DNA from: JANQIO01 sp965601975
GTDB lineage: Bacteria > Pseudomonadota > Gammaproteobacteria > Pseudomonadales > Halieaceae
DNA: 64,000 nucleotides
NCBI GenBank assembly: GCA_965601975.1
Contig: OZ271856.1
Location: forward strand, 2,666,001 to 2,730,000
Direction of reading: 5' to 3'
Part shown: positions 1 to 8,592 of the stretch, piece after piece
Numbering within the stretch: the stretch's first letter is position 1
Layout: the number at the start of each line of letters is the position of its first letter
Notes under the pieces: generated by a model
Database searches by the model: none
What the model saw: only the letters and a program-made list of their open reading frames with translations
Told to the model about the DNA's origin: nothing
Position numbers and translations under genes: made by a program

Positions 1-766
1 GCGCCACCGCCCCGGCACTGACCGGCAGGCCCAGCTCCTCGAGCATCTTGGCGGCCGGGCCTTTCAGTGCCCTGCCCGACACGATCGGCGAGACCGCCAC
101 GACGGGCGCGGCGCATTCGCTCAAAGCGGATTTCAGTCCGGGCAGACCGAGGATGGGATCCACACTGACAAAGGGGTTGGAAGGGCAAATGACCACCAGC
201 CCCAGCTCGGGGTCAGCCAGCGCGGCGAGAAACTCCGGTTGCGGTGTTGCTTCTTCTATACCCCCGAATCGAAAGCCCCGGACCCGCGGGCGACACTGCT
301 CGCGCACGAAATACTCCTGGAAGGCCAGCTCACCAGACTCGCAGTCCACCAGCGTACGCACCGGGTCGTCGCTCATGGGCAGCAGGCGCGGCGCTACCGA
401 CAGTGCCTCACACAGGGCCGCCGTCGCTTCCGTCAGGCTGTGGCCCTGCTTCAGCAGGTGGCTGCGCCGGAGGTGCGTGGCGAGATCGCGGTCGCCCAGC
501 TGGAACCAGCTCTCCCCGCCCAGCGCGGCCAGGGATTCGAGGCAGTGCCAGGTCTCCCCCGCCAGCCCCCACCCGCGCTGGGTGTCGTTGAGGCCGGCCA
601 GGGTGTACATGACCGTATCCAGGTCCGGCGCGATATAGAGTCCCAGGTGCTCGAAGTCATCGGCGGTATTCGCCACGATTGTCAGGTCCGCAGCCGCCAG
701 CACCCGCGATAGCCCGAGCGCCAACTTGGCGCCGCCGACGCCGCCGGACAGGGCCACGACTTTCAT
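1..766 (-). CDS. cofD: 2-phospho-L-lactate transferase CofD (C-terminus cut by window edge)
   Basis: CofD joins a phospho-lactyl-type moiety to the deazaflavin Fo to give F420-0, the penultimate stage of coenzyme F420 synthesis in the cytoplasm. Reading the minus strand from the ATG at 766 gives 255 residues beginning MKVVALSGGVGGAKLALGL, the nucleotide-binding glycine-rich start of the family. This is followed by NTADDFEHLGLYIAPDLDT and later VVICPSNPFVSVDPILG, both typical CofD motifs. The family is about 310 residues, so roughly the last 55 are outside the window. It lies 16 bp downstream of cofE on the same strand and is probably cotranscribed with npdG and cofE. The assignment is firm; which phospho-acid substrate is used cannot be read from the sequence. 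Confidence 0.93.
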   Translation of the reverse strand, partial: MKVVALSGGVGGAKLALGLSRVLAAADLTIVANTADDFEHLGLYIAPDLDTVMYTLAGLNDTQRGWGLAGETWHCLESLAALGGESWFQLGDRDLATHLRRSHLLKQGHSLTEATAALCEALSVAPRLLPMSDDPVRTLVDCESGELAFQEYFVREQCRPRVRGFRFGGIEEATPQPEFLAALADPELGLVVICPSNPFVSVDPILGLPGLKSALSECAAPVVAVSPIVSGRALKGPAAKMLEELGLPVSAGAVA

Positions 767-782
767 CGCTGCCGCCCCATGC

Positions 783-1550
783 TCAGCGGAACATATCCAT
801 GGCCCGCTCTCGCAGCAAACCATCGGAGCCGCCCTCGCCCGCTCGCCAGTGGGCGCCGCGGACAATCACGACCGGGCAGGCCTGGCCGGCCTGGCCCATC
901 ACCAGCGACGCGGCAGCCGCCAGCTCATCGGCAACGGCAACCTCGGTGATCTCCAGCGGACGGCCGAACAGGTCCGGCTCGCCGACCTGGTCTTCCACCG
1001 GCTGGAGCCCGCAGGTGCCGAGGGCAAAACCGATGGTGCCGTTGCGCCAGGCGCGGCCGGCGCTGTCATTGATGATGACGGCAATTCCCTGGCCGAAGGT
1101 GTCCTGCAGCGCGTCGACAAGCTGCTTCGCGCTGGCGTCGGGGTCCTCGGGTAACAGCAGTACAACGGGATCATCGGGGTCGGACTCGATGTTTGAACGA
1201 TCGATCCCCGCGTTGGCGTGAACGTAGCCGAGGCGGTGCTCGACGATAATGACGCCGGGGCGAACCCGCAGCACCTCGCGGGATTCATCCAGGATCAGCT
1301 GAACCAGGCGCGGGTCCTTTTCGGCCTGGCCCGCGATGTCCAGGGCCTCCTTGCCCGGCTCCACTTCCGCCAGTCGACGGTAGCGATCTTCCGCCTTGCT
1401 GAAGATTTTCTGCGCCACGACGACGACGTCGCCGGACTCGAGGTCCAGCGACTGTCGCGCCAGGCAATCCAGGACAAGTCGGGGCACGCTGTCCCCGGGC
1501 TGCACCATCGGAAACGGCAGCAGGGGGATCAGCTCGACCCTGTCGGTCAT
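783..1550 (-). CDS. cofE: Coenzyme F420-0:L-glutamate ligase CofE
   Basis: CofE adds glutamate residues to F420-0 with GTP hydrolysis. The 255-residue product has the family's early segment (IPLLPFPMVQPGDS, then GDVVVVAQKIFSKAE) and a central HANAGIDRSNIE stretch followed by IINDSAGRAWRNGTIGFALG. These are the conserved metal- and substrate-binding parts of CofE/FbiB. The length matches the stand-alone archaeal-type enzyme; the C-terminal nitroreductase-like domain of mycobacterial FbiB is absent. Its start codon overlaps the npdG stop (ATGA), indicating translational coupling, and cofD follows 16 bp later. Confidence 0.95.
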   Translation of the reverse strand: MTDRVELIPLLPFPMVQPGDSVPRLVLDCLARQSLDLESGDVVVVAQKIFSKAEDRYRRLAEVEPGKEALDIAGQAEKDPRLVQLILDESREVLRVRPGVIIVEHRLGYVHANAGIDRSNIESDPDDPVVLLLPEDPDASAKQLVDALQDTFGQGIAVIINDSAGRAWRNGTIGFALGTCGLQPVEDQVGEPDLFGRPLEITEVAVADELAAAASLVMGQAGQACPVVIVRGAHWRAGEGGSDGLLRERAMDMFR

Positions 1551-2233
1551 TCAGTCGTGTCCGGACCCGTTATGGAGATGCCCGCGTGGCACTTGTACTG
1601 GCGGTTGATGGTAATCAGTACCGACGTGAGGGCTTCGGCAGCGGCGGCATTGGCGATGGGGCCGGCGTGGAAGCCGCGCATGCCCGCGGCGTGGACCAGG
1701 GTAATCACCTCGCCCCGCGCCTCCTTGTTGTCACCTGTCACCAGTACATCACACTCGATGCCGTGCCCCTCCTGGAGGTGGTGGGCAGCGACGTTCTGGA
1801 AAGCGGAGACAACACGGACTCCCTCACCCAGCAGGTCCTGGGCAATCTGCCCGGCAGAGCCTCCCTCGGGCAGCTGGACCCGGCCCACCTTGGGCGGCAC
1901 CAGCGGGACGGTCACGTCGATGAGAATCTTGCCGTCCAGCGCACTGCGCACGTGCTCCAGCGTGCTCACCTGGTGGGCGAAGGGCACCGTCAGTGTCACG
2001 ATGTCGGCGGCATTGGCTGCGTCGAGGTTTTCCATGGCCTCGACCTCGACCTCGGCAACGCCCCGCTCGGCCATCACCTCGCGCAGGTCGTCGATCGCCG
2101 CCTGGGCCTTCTCGAGCGTGCGCGAGCCGATGATGACCCGGTAGCCGGCCTGGTACCAGCGTCGCGCCAGCCCTGTGCCCAGGTCGCCGGTACCACCGAG
2201 AATTGCGAGCGTCGGCAGTGATGAATCTGTCAT
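1547..2233 (-). CDS. npdG: NADPH-dependent F420 reductase
   Basis: Transfers hydride between NADP(H) and F420, supplying reduced F420 to F420-dependent enzymes. The 228-residue protein starts with a Rossmann motif (LAILGGTGDLGTGLARRW) and an NADP-type IIGSRTLEKA loop. It contains the family's DVTVPLVPPKVGRVQLPEGGS and VVSAFQNVAAHHL segments and ends with a Fno-like VLITINRQYKCHAGISITG. It is the first gene of a minus-strand operon npdG-cofE-cofD. The ATG at 2233 is preceded by a GGGGA ribosome-binding site. Synthesis and reduction genes together imply that the cell uses F420; no F420-dependent oxidoreductase is recognisable inside the window. Confidence 0.92.
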   Translation of the reverse strand: MTDSSLPTLAILGGTGDLGTGLARRWYQAGYRVIIGSRTLEKAQAAIDDLREVMAERGVAEVEVEAMENLDAANAADIVTLTVPFAHQVSTLEHVRSALDGKILIDVTVPLVPPKVGRVQLPEGGSAGQIAQDLLGEGVRVVSAFQNVAAHHLQEGHGIECDVLVTGDNKEARGEVITLVHAAGMRGFHAGPIANAAAAEALTSVLITINRQYKCHAGISITGPDTTE

Positions 2234-2262
2234 AGGTATCCCCTGTAGTTGAACTCAGTGTT

Positions 2263-2293
2263 TTGACGGTGGCCTGGTGCACCGGCATATTAT
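2263..2293 (+). promoter_or_regulatory. Candidate sigma70 promoter for the SDR gene at 2379
   Basis: TTGACG (2263-2268) and TATTAT (2288-2293) are separated by 19 bp, slightly longer than the ideal 17. They sit in the 145-bp divergent gap between npdG and the SDR gene. Sequence match only. Confidence 0.35.
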
Positions 2294-2378
2294 GTAAGTC
2301 CCGAGTCCGGTACAACTGGCGAGTCGCAAGTGCGCCAGGCCGGGTCGGTAACACGGCGACAAAAAGGACAGTGCGACT

Positions 2379-3167
2379 ATGGAAAACCCGGTAGACCTGA
2401 CCGGACAGGTGGCCATCGTCACCGGTGGTACGCGTGGAATCGGGCTGGGGATTACCCGGCGGCTGCTGGAGGCCGGAGCCGAGGTAGTGGTCTGCAGCCG
2501 CAGCGAACCCGAGTCCCTGCCGAGCGCCGGTGAACGCAGTGCCAGTTTTTGCGCGGCGGACGTGCGCGACCCGGACGAGATTGAGCGCGTCGTACAGTTC
2601 GCCATGGACCGGCACGGCCGTATTGATGTCCTTGTGAACAATGCCGGGGGGTCGCCGCCCGCGGAAGCCGCGACCGCCTCGCCGAGATTCTCCGAGGCCA
2701 TCATCCGCCTCAACCTGATCGCGCCACTCAACTTCAGCCAGGCCGCCAACCGCATCATGCAGCAGCAGGACAGCGGTGGCTGCATCATCAATATCGCCAG
2801 CGTCAGCACCCTGCGCCCCTCCCCGGGCACCGCTGCCTATGGCGCCGCGAAGGCGGGACTGGTCAACCTGGGCAGCTCTCTCGCCGTGGAGTGGGCGCCG
2901 CGGGTGCGCGTGAACAGCATCATCTGCGGCCTGATTCGCACCGAACAATCGCACCTGCACTACGGTGATGAGGACGGCATCGCGGCCGTCGCCGGCACCA
3001 TCCCGCTCGGGCGCATGGGAGAGCCGCGCGATGTCGGCGATGCCTGCCTGTTCCTGGCCTCACCCCTGGCGCGCTACATCAGCGGCGCCAGCATCGCAGT
3101 GCACGGTGGCGGCGAAAAGCCGGCCTTTTTGGGTGCCGCCAACGCTGAATCAACCCCCACTCCGTGA
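2379..3167 (+). CDS. Short-chain dehydrogenase/reductase
   Basis: A classical SDR of 262 residues, probably an NAD(P)-dependent alcohol or ketone oxidoreductase. The cofactor motif TGGTRGIG is at about residues 16-23, followed by NNAG near 88-91. The catalytic Ser (INIASVSTL) and YGAAKAG (YxxxK) follow. The AADVRD and CSRSEPES segments are compatible with NADP, which is not decisive. It is divergent from the F420 operon and separated from it by 145 bp, so a link to F420 metabolism is possible but unsupported. Substrate unknown. The last ~15 residues are low-complexity and not part of the fold. Confidence 0.85.
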   Translation: MENPVDLTGQVAIVTGGTRGIGLGITRRLLEAGAEVVVCSRSEPESLPSAGERSASFCAADVRDPDEIERVVQFAMDRHGRIDVLVNNAGGSPPAEAATASPRFSEAIIRLNLIAPLNFSQAANRIMQQQDSGGCIINIASVSTLRPSPGTAAYGAAKAGLVNLGSSLAVEWAPRVRVNSIICGLIRTEQSHLHYGDEDGIAAVAGTIPLGRMGEPRDVGDACLFLASPLARYISGASIAVHGGGEKPAFLGAANAESTPTP

Positions 3168-3193
3168 ACCAGCCGACATTCCCCAAGACCCGT

Positions 3194-3266
3194 TTGTCAT
3201 GCCTCGGCTTCTACGGGTTATACTGCGGGCAGCCTAGGGGGCCGGCAGCTCAGTGATTCTGCCGGC
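3194..3266 (+). promoter_or_regulatory. Candidate promoter and leader hairpin of the DUF1631-GGDEF-EAL gene
   Basis: TTGTCA (3194-3199) and TATACT (3219-3224) are spaced by 19 bp. About 17 bp further on, a 7-bp inverted repeat GCCGGCA/TGCCGGC (3241-3247 and 3260-3266) could form a hairpin in the 5' leader. It is not followed by a T-run, so it does not look like a terminator. Confidence 0.35.
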
Positions 3267-3309
3267 GCGCCAATAATAGATCGAAGAAAAACGGCGGGAG
3301 AGGTAAACC

Positions 3310-6300
3310 GTGTCGCAAGCTGAAAAGCTACCGAAATCGCATTCGGCACAGCTGCACCTGGACGGTGCTGCGTACTATGCCGGCGACATCGACGCCACCG
3401 TGGGGGACAGCCTCAGGCTGTCGAATGCGCGTCAGCTTCAGGGCGAGCAGTCCGGCGAGAATATCAGCGTGCATCCAGGCGCCAGGGCGGAGCTGGTATT
3501 CCTGGAGCTGTTCGATGATGAAGGGGATGCCGTATCCATCCCCGTCACCATCGTGGGCGGCGGCGCGGATTCCATCAAGCTGGATTTCCGCGACCAGGCC
3601 GCAGAAGACTCCGACAAGTTCATGGCCCTGCTGCGCGAAGGCGAAGGCGGCGGCCAGCGCAAGGAAGGCGACGAGAAGCTGCTGGCGGAGTTTCGCAAGC
3701 GCGCCAACCGGCAGATGGAGAAGAACATCAGCGCCTTCCTCGATGCCGCCTCCGAACACCTGTTCGACATGTCGGGCCGCCCGCAGCAAATGCGCGACAT
3801 GCAGGATGCCCTGTACGAGGCCATGGGCATACTGAAACGCGGCCGCGACGAGATTCTCAAGGCCTACGTCGATCAGCTCGAGGCCTACTTCGATGAGCCC
3901 CTCAAACCTGAGAGTCAGGAGACGCCCGAAGAGGAGCTGGAATTCGGCGACCTGGAGCTGGTCGACACCCAGGAGTTCGAGGACTCCCTGACCATTGACC
4001 GGCTGGTCAAGGAAGCCCAGTCCAAGTTCGGACTGTCCATGGAAGCCCTCACGATTCGATTTGCTGAGCTGGCGGGCACGGAAGCCATCGAGACTCGCCT
4101 GCCGGTTCACGTGTCACAGATTTGCAGCGCCTTCCGCGAAAGCGTCCACGGTCGCGGCCTCGACAGTCGCGTGGCGCCGGAGCTGTACCAGTTTTTCGGC
4201 GCCCAGGTCGTGCGCAGGCTGGAACCCTTCTATACCAGCCTCAACGTCTACCTGAAGGACCAGGGCGTACGGCCGGAGCTCGACAGCGAGCTGGAGAGCA
4301 ATGGTTCCCTGTTTGACCGGATGCGCAAGGACAAGGCGCGCGCCGCCGCGAAAAGCACAGCGGCCGGGCAGCAAGATGAGACGCCGGAACCGCCTGCGGA
4401 TCTGCCTTCCGAGGAGGAAGCGACGGACCTGCTGGAGGAAGCGCGCCAGGCTGGCCTGGAAGGCGCCGCTCCCCAGGGCGCAGCCGCGCCGGCCGGCGCG
4501 GCGCCAGGTGTCGCAGCACCGGGGGGAGATCCGGCTGGGGCTGCAGCACCCGCCGCTGGTGCACCTGCGACTCCCGCGACCGGTGCGCCGGCACAGGCAG
4601 CCGGCGATCCCGCACAGGTAGCGGCCTCAGTCGGCAGGTTTGATGCGCCTACGCTGTATCGCTCGGTTATTGATGCTCTCAATTTCCGTCGCAGCCACCC
4701 CGTGGCAGGAGCGCCCTCGGGCGCCCAGGTCGGCGAGACCGGGGGCGTAGTTCCGGCGACTGGCGGCACGCCGGGCGGTGTCCCCGCGAACTCCGACGCC
4801 CTGGCAAGCGCGCTGTCCGCTATGCAGGATGACGACCAGGTACGCACCGCGCTGCGCGAACAGCGTTCGGTGCGCCAGTACCTGAGCCAGCACCAGGCCG
4901 ATATCGCAGGCCTCGAAGGCACGGATGGTTTCGAAGCGGCCAGCATGAACCAGCTGGACCTGGTCGATAACCTGTTCACCGATATTTCGACGGACATCGA
5001 CGTCACGCCGGACCTGCGGCCGATCGTCGGTGACCTACAGATACCGCTGGCCAAGCTGGCCCTGCTGGAGCCGCAGTTTTTCGCGGACAAGAACCACCCC
5101 GCCCGCGGCGTCATCGACAAGGTTACGGCGCTGGCCTCCTCCAGCAACTACCCGAACAAGGCGCTGGAAGTCAAAGTCACAAAAATCATCGACAACATCG
5201 TCAAGAACTACAAAACCGACAGCGATGTGTTCAATTCGGCCCTGTCCGAGCTCGATGGCCTGACACAGCAACAGCAGAAAGCCCTGGAGCGCAACGTCGA
5301 GCGGGTCGTCAAGACCCAGGACGGCCAGGAAAAGCTGCGCAAGGCGGAGAAAGCCGTCGAGAAAGTTCTCAGCACCCGCGTGCGTGCACCCAAGGCGCCC
5401 AAGCCGATCGTCGAACTGGTCGACAAGGGTTGGCGCGACTTGCTCAAGCTGACCTTCGTCAAGCAAGGTCCCAACAGCCGCGCCTGGAAAGACTACGTAA
5501 AGACCCTGGACCTGCTGTCCCTGTGGCTGATGCAGCAACAGACCGGGAAGGGAAAGGGAAAAGGCGCGGACGACGAAGAGGTCAAGGTCGAGCGGGCGCT
5601 GGAGGCCGAGCCGCTGTTGGACATGGTGCGCCAGCAGATTTCGGAAGCGCTGCCCACCCACGTGGAACACGAGAGCGTGCTGGACAACCTGCGCGATGTG
5701 CTGGCCGGCAAGGCCAAGCTGGAGTACGTGGACGTCGAGCCGCCCGCGGAGGACACCGAGCGCAAGCCGGAGGAAATTCGCAAGAAGGTCGAACAGCTGC
5801 CGCGCCTGCGGCGCTGGGTGCGCCGGGTCGAAGACCTCGAGCGCGGCACCTGGCTCACCTACCGCGACGCCGAGGGCGCACGGCGACGCATGCAGCTCGC
5901 CTGGGTGAGTGAGGACCAGGACCGTTTCATTTTCGTCAACGAGCGCGGCCAGAAAGTCGCCGACCTGACCGGCGTGGAGCTGGCTCGCAAGCTGTCACAG
6001 GGCGTGAAGCCCCCAACCCCCAGCGAAGAGCTGCCGCTGGTGGACCAGTCCATGTACAAGACGCTGGAGCATGTACAGAAGTCGCTCAGCTTCGACATGA
6101 ACCACGATGCGCTGACCAAGCTCATCAACCGCGACAAGTTCATCGAAGAGGTCCAGCAGGCACTGGAGCACGCCAAAACCAAGCACTCCAATCACGCCCT
6201 GCTGTATATCGACATCGACAAGTTCGGCATCGTCAATGACGTCTATGACGAAACCGTCGGCGACCAGATTCTCATCGACTTCGGGCAGATGCTGGCGCAG

Positions 6301-7404
6301 CGCCACGACAAGAAGATGCTCTCCGCGCGCCTGGAGGGCGACCGCTTTGCCGCCCTGCTGCTCGACCGCTCCCTGGAACAGGCCATCGCCCAAGCGGAGG
6401 AACTGCGAGCGGACATCGAGAAGACCCCCGTGGTGGTGGAAGGTGAGAAAATCGCCTTTACCGCCAGCATCGGCGTCGCCGCGATCCTCGACCACACAGA
6501 GTCCGTCGACGTGGTTCTCGAACACGGCACCACCGCCGCCCGCGAAGCGAAGGAGCGCGGCGCCAACCAGGTCTCGCATTTCAACGAGGACAAGGCGCGG
6601 GTGGATGCCTACCAGGCGGAGGAAGAAGCTGCGATCAAGCAGATCGAGCAAACCCTCGACACCAAGAACTTCGTGCTGCAGGCACAGCCCATCGCGCGCA
6701 CGGAAAAGGTGGACGACGAATACGAGGTCGAGCATTACGAAATCCTGCTGGCCATCGCCGACGAATCCGGTCGCCTGCAGTCGCCGGTGGAGTTTATCGC
6801 CAGCGCCGAGCGTTTCGGTTTCATGACGCAGGTTGACCAGTGGGTCGTCAAACAGGTGTTTGCCTGGATCAGCCAGATGATGGATGAACAGAAGGAAGTC
6901 CCCAACCTGGCCATCAACCTGTCGGGCAACAGCGTCACCGATGATGCGTTCATGGAATTCCTGTTCGAAGCCATCTCCGAGTACGGCGTGGGCACCACCA
7001 AGATCTGCTTCGAAATTACAGAGACCGGCACCATCAACAACATGGTGAAAGCCACCGACTTCGTCAACGAGTTCAAGAACATTGGCGTCAAGTTCTCCAT
7101 TGACGACTTTGGCACCGGTCTGGCGTCTCATTCCTACCTGCGCGACCTGCCGGTGGATTACGTCAAGATCGACGGCACCTTCATCCAGAACATTCACACC
7201 AATGCCAAGGACTTCGCCATGGCGAAGTCGATCAACGATCTCGCCCATTTCCTCGGCCAGGAGACCATCGCCGAATTCGCCGAGAGCGAAGAGGTGATTG
7301 CCCGCATTGCAGACATCGGCGTCGACTACATCCAGGGTTGGGGCGTCGGCCGTCCCGAACCGCTCGCCGAGCTGGCGGACAAGCTGGAGATGATGGAAAA
7401 GTAG
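3310..7404 (+). CDS. Giant DUF1631-GGDEF-EAL protein (probable c-di-GMP-related regulator with degenerate motifs)
   Basis: A 1364-residue cytoplasmic protein with no membrane segments, starting at GTG 3310 behind a GGGAGAGG site. Residues 1-~110 resemble a PilZ-like N-terminus. About 110-900 is a DUF1631-type helical region interrupted by an Ala/Pro/Gly-rich linker (about 365-445). About 930-1090 is a GGDEF fold (DALTKLINRDKF, YIDIDKFGIVND) and about 1115-1355 an EAL fold. The GGDEF signature reads LEGDRF near residue 1008, so the catalytic Glu is lost and cyclase activity is unlikely. The EAL domain keeps FEITET, DDFGTG and VKIDGTF, but the usual ExLLR reads EILLAI, losing the Arg. It may therefore act as a c-di-GMP sensor/effector rather than an efficient phosphodiesterase. 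A LuxR gene follows after 3 bp. Confidence 0.85.
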   Translation: MSQAEKLPKSHSAQLHLDGAAYYAGDIDATVGDSLRLSNARQLQGEQSGENISVHPGARAELVFLELFDDEGDAVSIPVTIVGGGADSIKLDFRDQAAEDSDKFMALLREGEGGGQRKEGDEKLLAEFRKRANRQMEKNISAFLDAASEHLFDMSGRPQQMRDMQDALYEAMGILKRGRDEILKAYVDQLEAYFDEPLKPESQETPEEELEFGDLELVDTQEFEDSLTIDRLVKEAQSKFGLSMEALTIRFAELAGTEAIETRLPVHVSQICSAFRESVHGRGLDSRVAPELYQFFGAQVVRRLEPFYTSLNVYLKDQGVRPELDSELESNGSLFDRMRKDKARAAAKSTAAGQQDETPEPPADLPSEEEATDLLEEARQAGLEGAAPQGAAAPAGAAPGVAAPGGDPAGAAAPAAGAPATPATGAPAQAAGDPAQVAASVGRFDAPTLYRSVIDALNFRRSHPVAGAPSGAQVGETGGVVPATGGTPGGVPANSDALASALSAMQDDDQVRTALREQRSVRQYLSQHQADIAGLEGTDGFEAASMNQLDLVDNLFTDISTDIDVTPDLRPIVGDLQIPLAKLALLEPQFFADKNHPARGVIDKVTALASSSNYPNKALEVKVTKIIDNIVKNYKTDSDVFNSALSELDGLTQQQQKALERNVERVVKTQDGQEKLRKAEKAVEKVLSTRVRAPKAPKPIVELVDKGWRDLLKLTFVKQGPNSRAWKDYVKTLDLLSLWLMQQQTGKGKGKGADDEEVKVERALEAEPLLDMVRQQISEALPTHVEHESVLDNLRDVLAGKAKLEYVDVEPPAEDTERKPEEIRKKVEQLPRLRRWVRRVEDLERGTWLTYRDAEGARRRMQLAWVSEDQDRFIFVNERGQKVADLTGVELARKLSQGVKPPTPSEELPLVDQSMYKTLEHVQKSLSFDMNHDALTKLINRDKFIEEVQQALEHAKTKHSNHALLYIDIDKFGIVNDVYDETVGDQILIDFGQMLAQRHDKKMLSARLEGDRFAALLLDRSLEQAIAQAEELRADIEKTPVVVEGEKIAFTASIGVAAILDHTESVDVVLEHGTTAAREAKERGANQVSHFNEDKARVDAYQAEEEAAIKQIEQTLDTKNFVLQAQPIARTEKVDDEYEVEHYEILLAIADESGRLQSPVEFIASAERFGFMTQVDQWVVKQVFAWISQMMDEQKEVPNLAINLSGNSVTDDAFMEFLFEAISEYGVGTTKICFEITETGTINNMVKATDFVNEFKNIGVKFSIDDFGTGLASHSYLRDLPVDYVKIDGTFIQNIHTNAKDFAMAKSINDLAHFLGQETIAEFAESEEVIARIADIGVDYIQGWGVGRPEPLAELADKLEMMEK

Positions 7405-7407
7405 GCC

Positions 7408-8592
7408 ATGGGCGGTCCCGGCCCCTCTTCCACCACCGAGGACCAGTTCGAGCAGCTGGTCCACCTGATCTACGAAGGCCCCCTCGAGCCCAGACCCTGG
7501 CAGAGTTTCCTGCCCGCCCTGCGTCGGGCCTTCGACGTGCAGGTGGTGTCGCTGGTGCTGCGCCCCCCGGCGGAGGGGGACCGCGGCGTTATCCTGAACT
7601 GCCAGCGCGGCGACGCCGGCGAGGACATACTGGCGGACCCGGCGGACTGGGAAGCCACGACCTACCAGGAACAGTTTTTCGCCATCGACCCCTTCGTCAA
7701 CCTGCCCCCGGGCAAGGTGGTGACCCAACAGGAGCTGGTGCCGGACGAAGAACTGCTCGAGTCTGAGTACTACCTGAATTACCTGAAGCCCATCGGACTG
7801 TTCCATATCCTGGGCGTCGATACCGTCGAGCCGGACGGAATGCAGGCACGCCTGCGGCTGGCCCGCCAGCCCGAAGAGCCGGCATTCAACGAAGCCGACA
7901 AGCGGCTCTGTGAGCAGCTGCTGCCACACCTGCGACGGGCCATCCAGATCCACGCCCGCATGAGTCGCACCGAGTCCGAGCGGGATATCTATGCCGACGC
8001 GGTCGACCACCTGGCGGTGGCCACCCTGGTACTGGATGAACGTGGGCAGGTGCTCAATACCAACGCGGTGGGCCAGTCCCTGCTGGAACAGGGCGACGGC
8101 ATCAGCATCCAGGACCAGCGGCTGAAGATCGAGGATCGGCGCACCGACAGCCAGCTGCAGGAACTCATCTACACCGCCATCACCGCACAGCGGGCCGGCA
8201 CCACCGGCATGGCGCGGGCGCTGCGCATACCCCGCTCCAGCGGACGCGCTGACTACGGCCTGGTGCTGCGGCCGGTGCCCCAGTCGGAGTGGGCGGAGGG
8301 CCAGGCCAGTCCCTGCGTCGCGGTCTTTATCAATGATCCGGAACTCAGCGAACCCGGCGCCTCGGCACAGTCACTGGAGCTGTTAAAGGAACTGTTTCAG
8401 CTGACCCCCGCGGAGGCGAATCTCGCCCTGCACCTGGCCCGCGGGCTGAACCTCGCGGAAGCCTCGGAACAACAGAACATTTCGCAGCACACCGCGCGGG
8501 CCCAGCTGAAATCCATCTTCTCCAAGACCGGTGTCGCCAGGCAGGCGGAACTGGTACGACTGGTGCTGAAGAGCGTCGCCAGCCTGGGCTAG
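7408..8592 (+). CDS. LuxR-family transcriptional regulator with PAS-like sensory region
   Basis: A 394-residue regulator. The C-terminal ~65 residues (FQLTPAEANLALHLARGLN, then QNISQHTARAQLKSIFSKTG and AELVRL) form a LuxR-type helix-turn-helix. The preceding region contains a PAS-like segment (ATLVLDERGQVLNTNAVG), and the N-terminal ~190 residues have no recognised signature. The start at 7408 lies 3 bp after the stop of the DUF1631-GGDEF-EAL gene, so the two are probably cotranscribed. Its stop codon overlaps that of the convergent dioxygenase gene at a shared CTAG (8589-8592). The signal it senses is not evident. Confidence 0.8.
   Translation: MGGPGPSSTTEDQFEQLVHLIYEGPLEPRPWQSFLPALRRAFDVQVVSLVLRPPAEGDRGVILNCQRGDAGEDILADPADWEATTYQEQFFAIDPFVNLPPGKVVTQQELVPDEELLESEYYLNYLKPIGLFHILGVDTVEPDGMQARLRLARQPEEPAFNEADKRLCEQLLPHLRRAIQIHARMSRTESERDIYADAVDHLAVATLVLDERGQVLNTNAVGQSLLEQGDGISIQDQRLKIEDRRTDSQLQELIYTAITAQRAGTTGMARALRIPRSSGRADYGLVLRPVPQSEWAEGQASPCVAVFINDPELSEPGASAQSLELLKELFQLTPAEANLALHLARGLNLAEASEQQNISQHTARAQLKSIFSKTGVARQAELVRLVLKSVASLG

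Noticed and set aside
5995..8010. Very long open frames on the strand opposite real genes (for example 5995-8010, 14313-17087 and 39515-41476 on the minus strand)
   Set aside because: They lie antisense to strongly supported proteins, have no ribosome-binding sites or family features, and arise from the high GC content.
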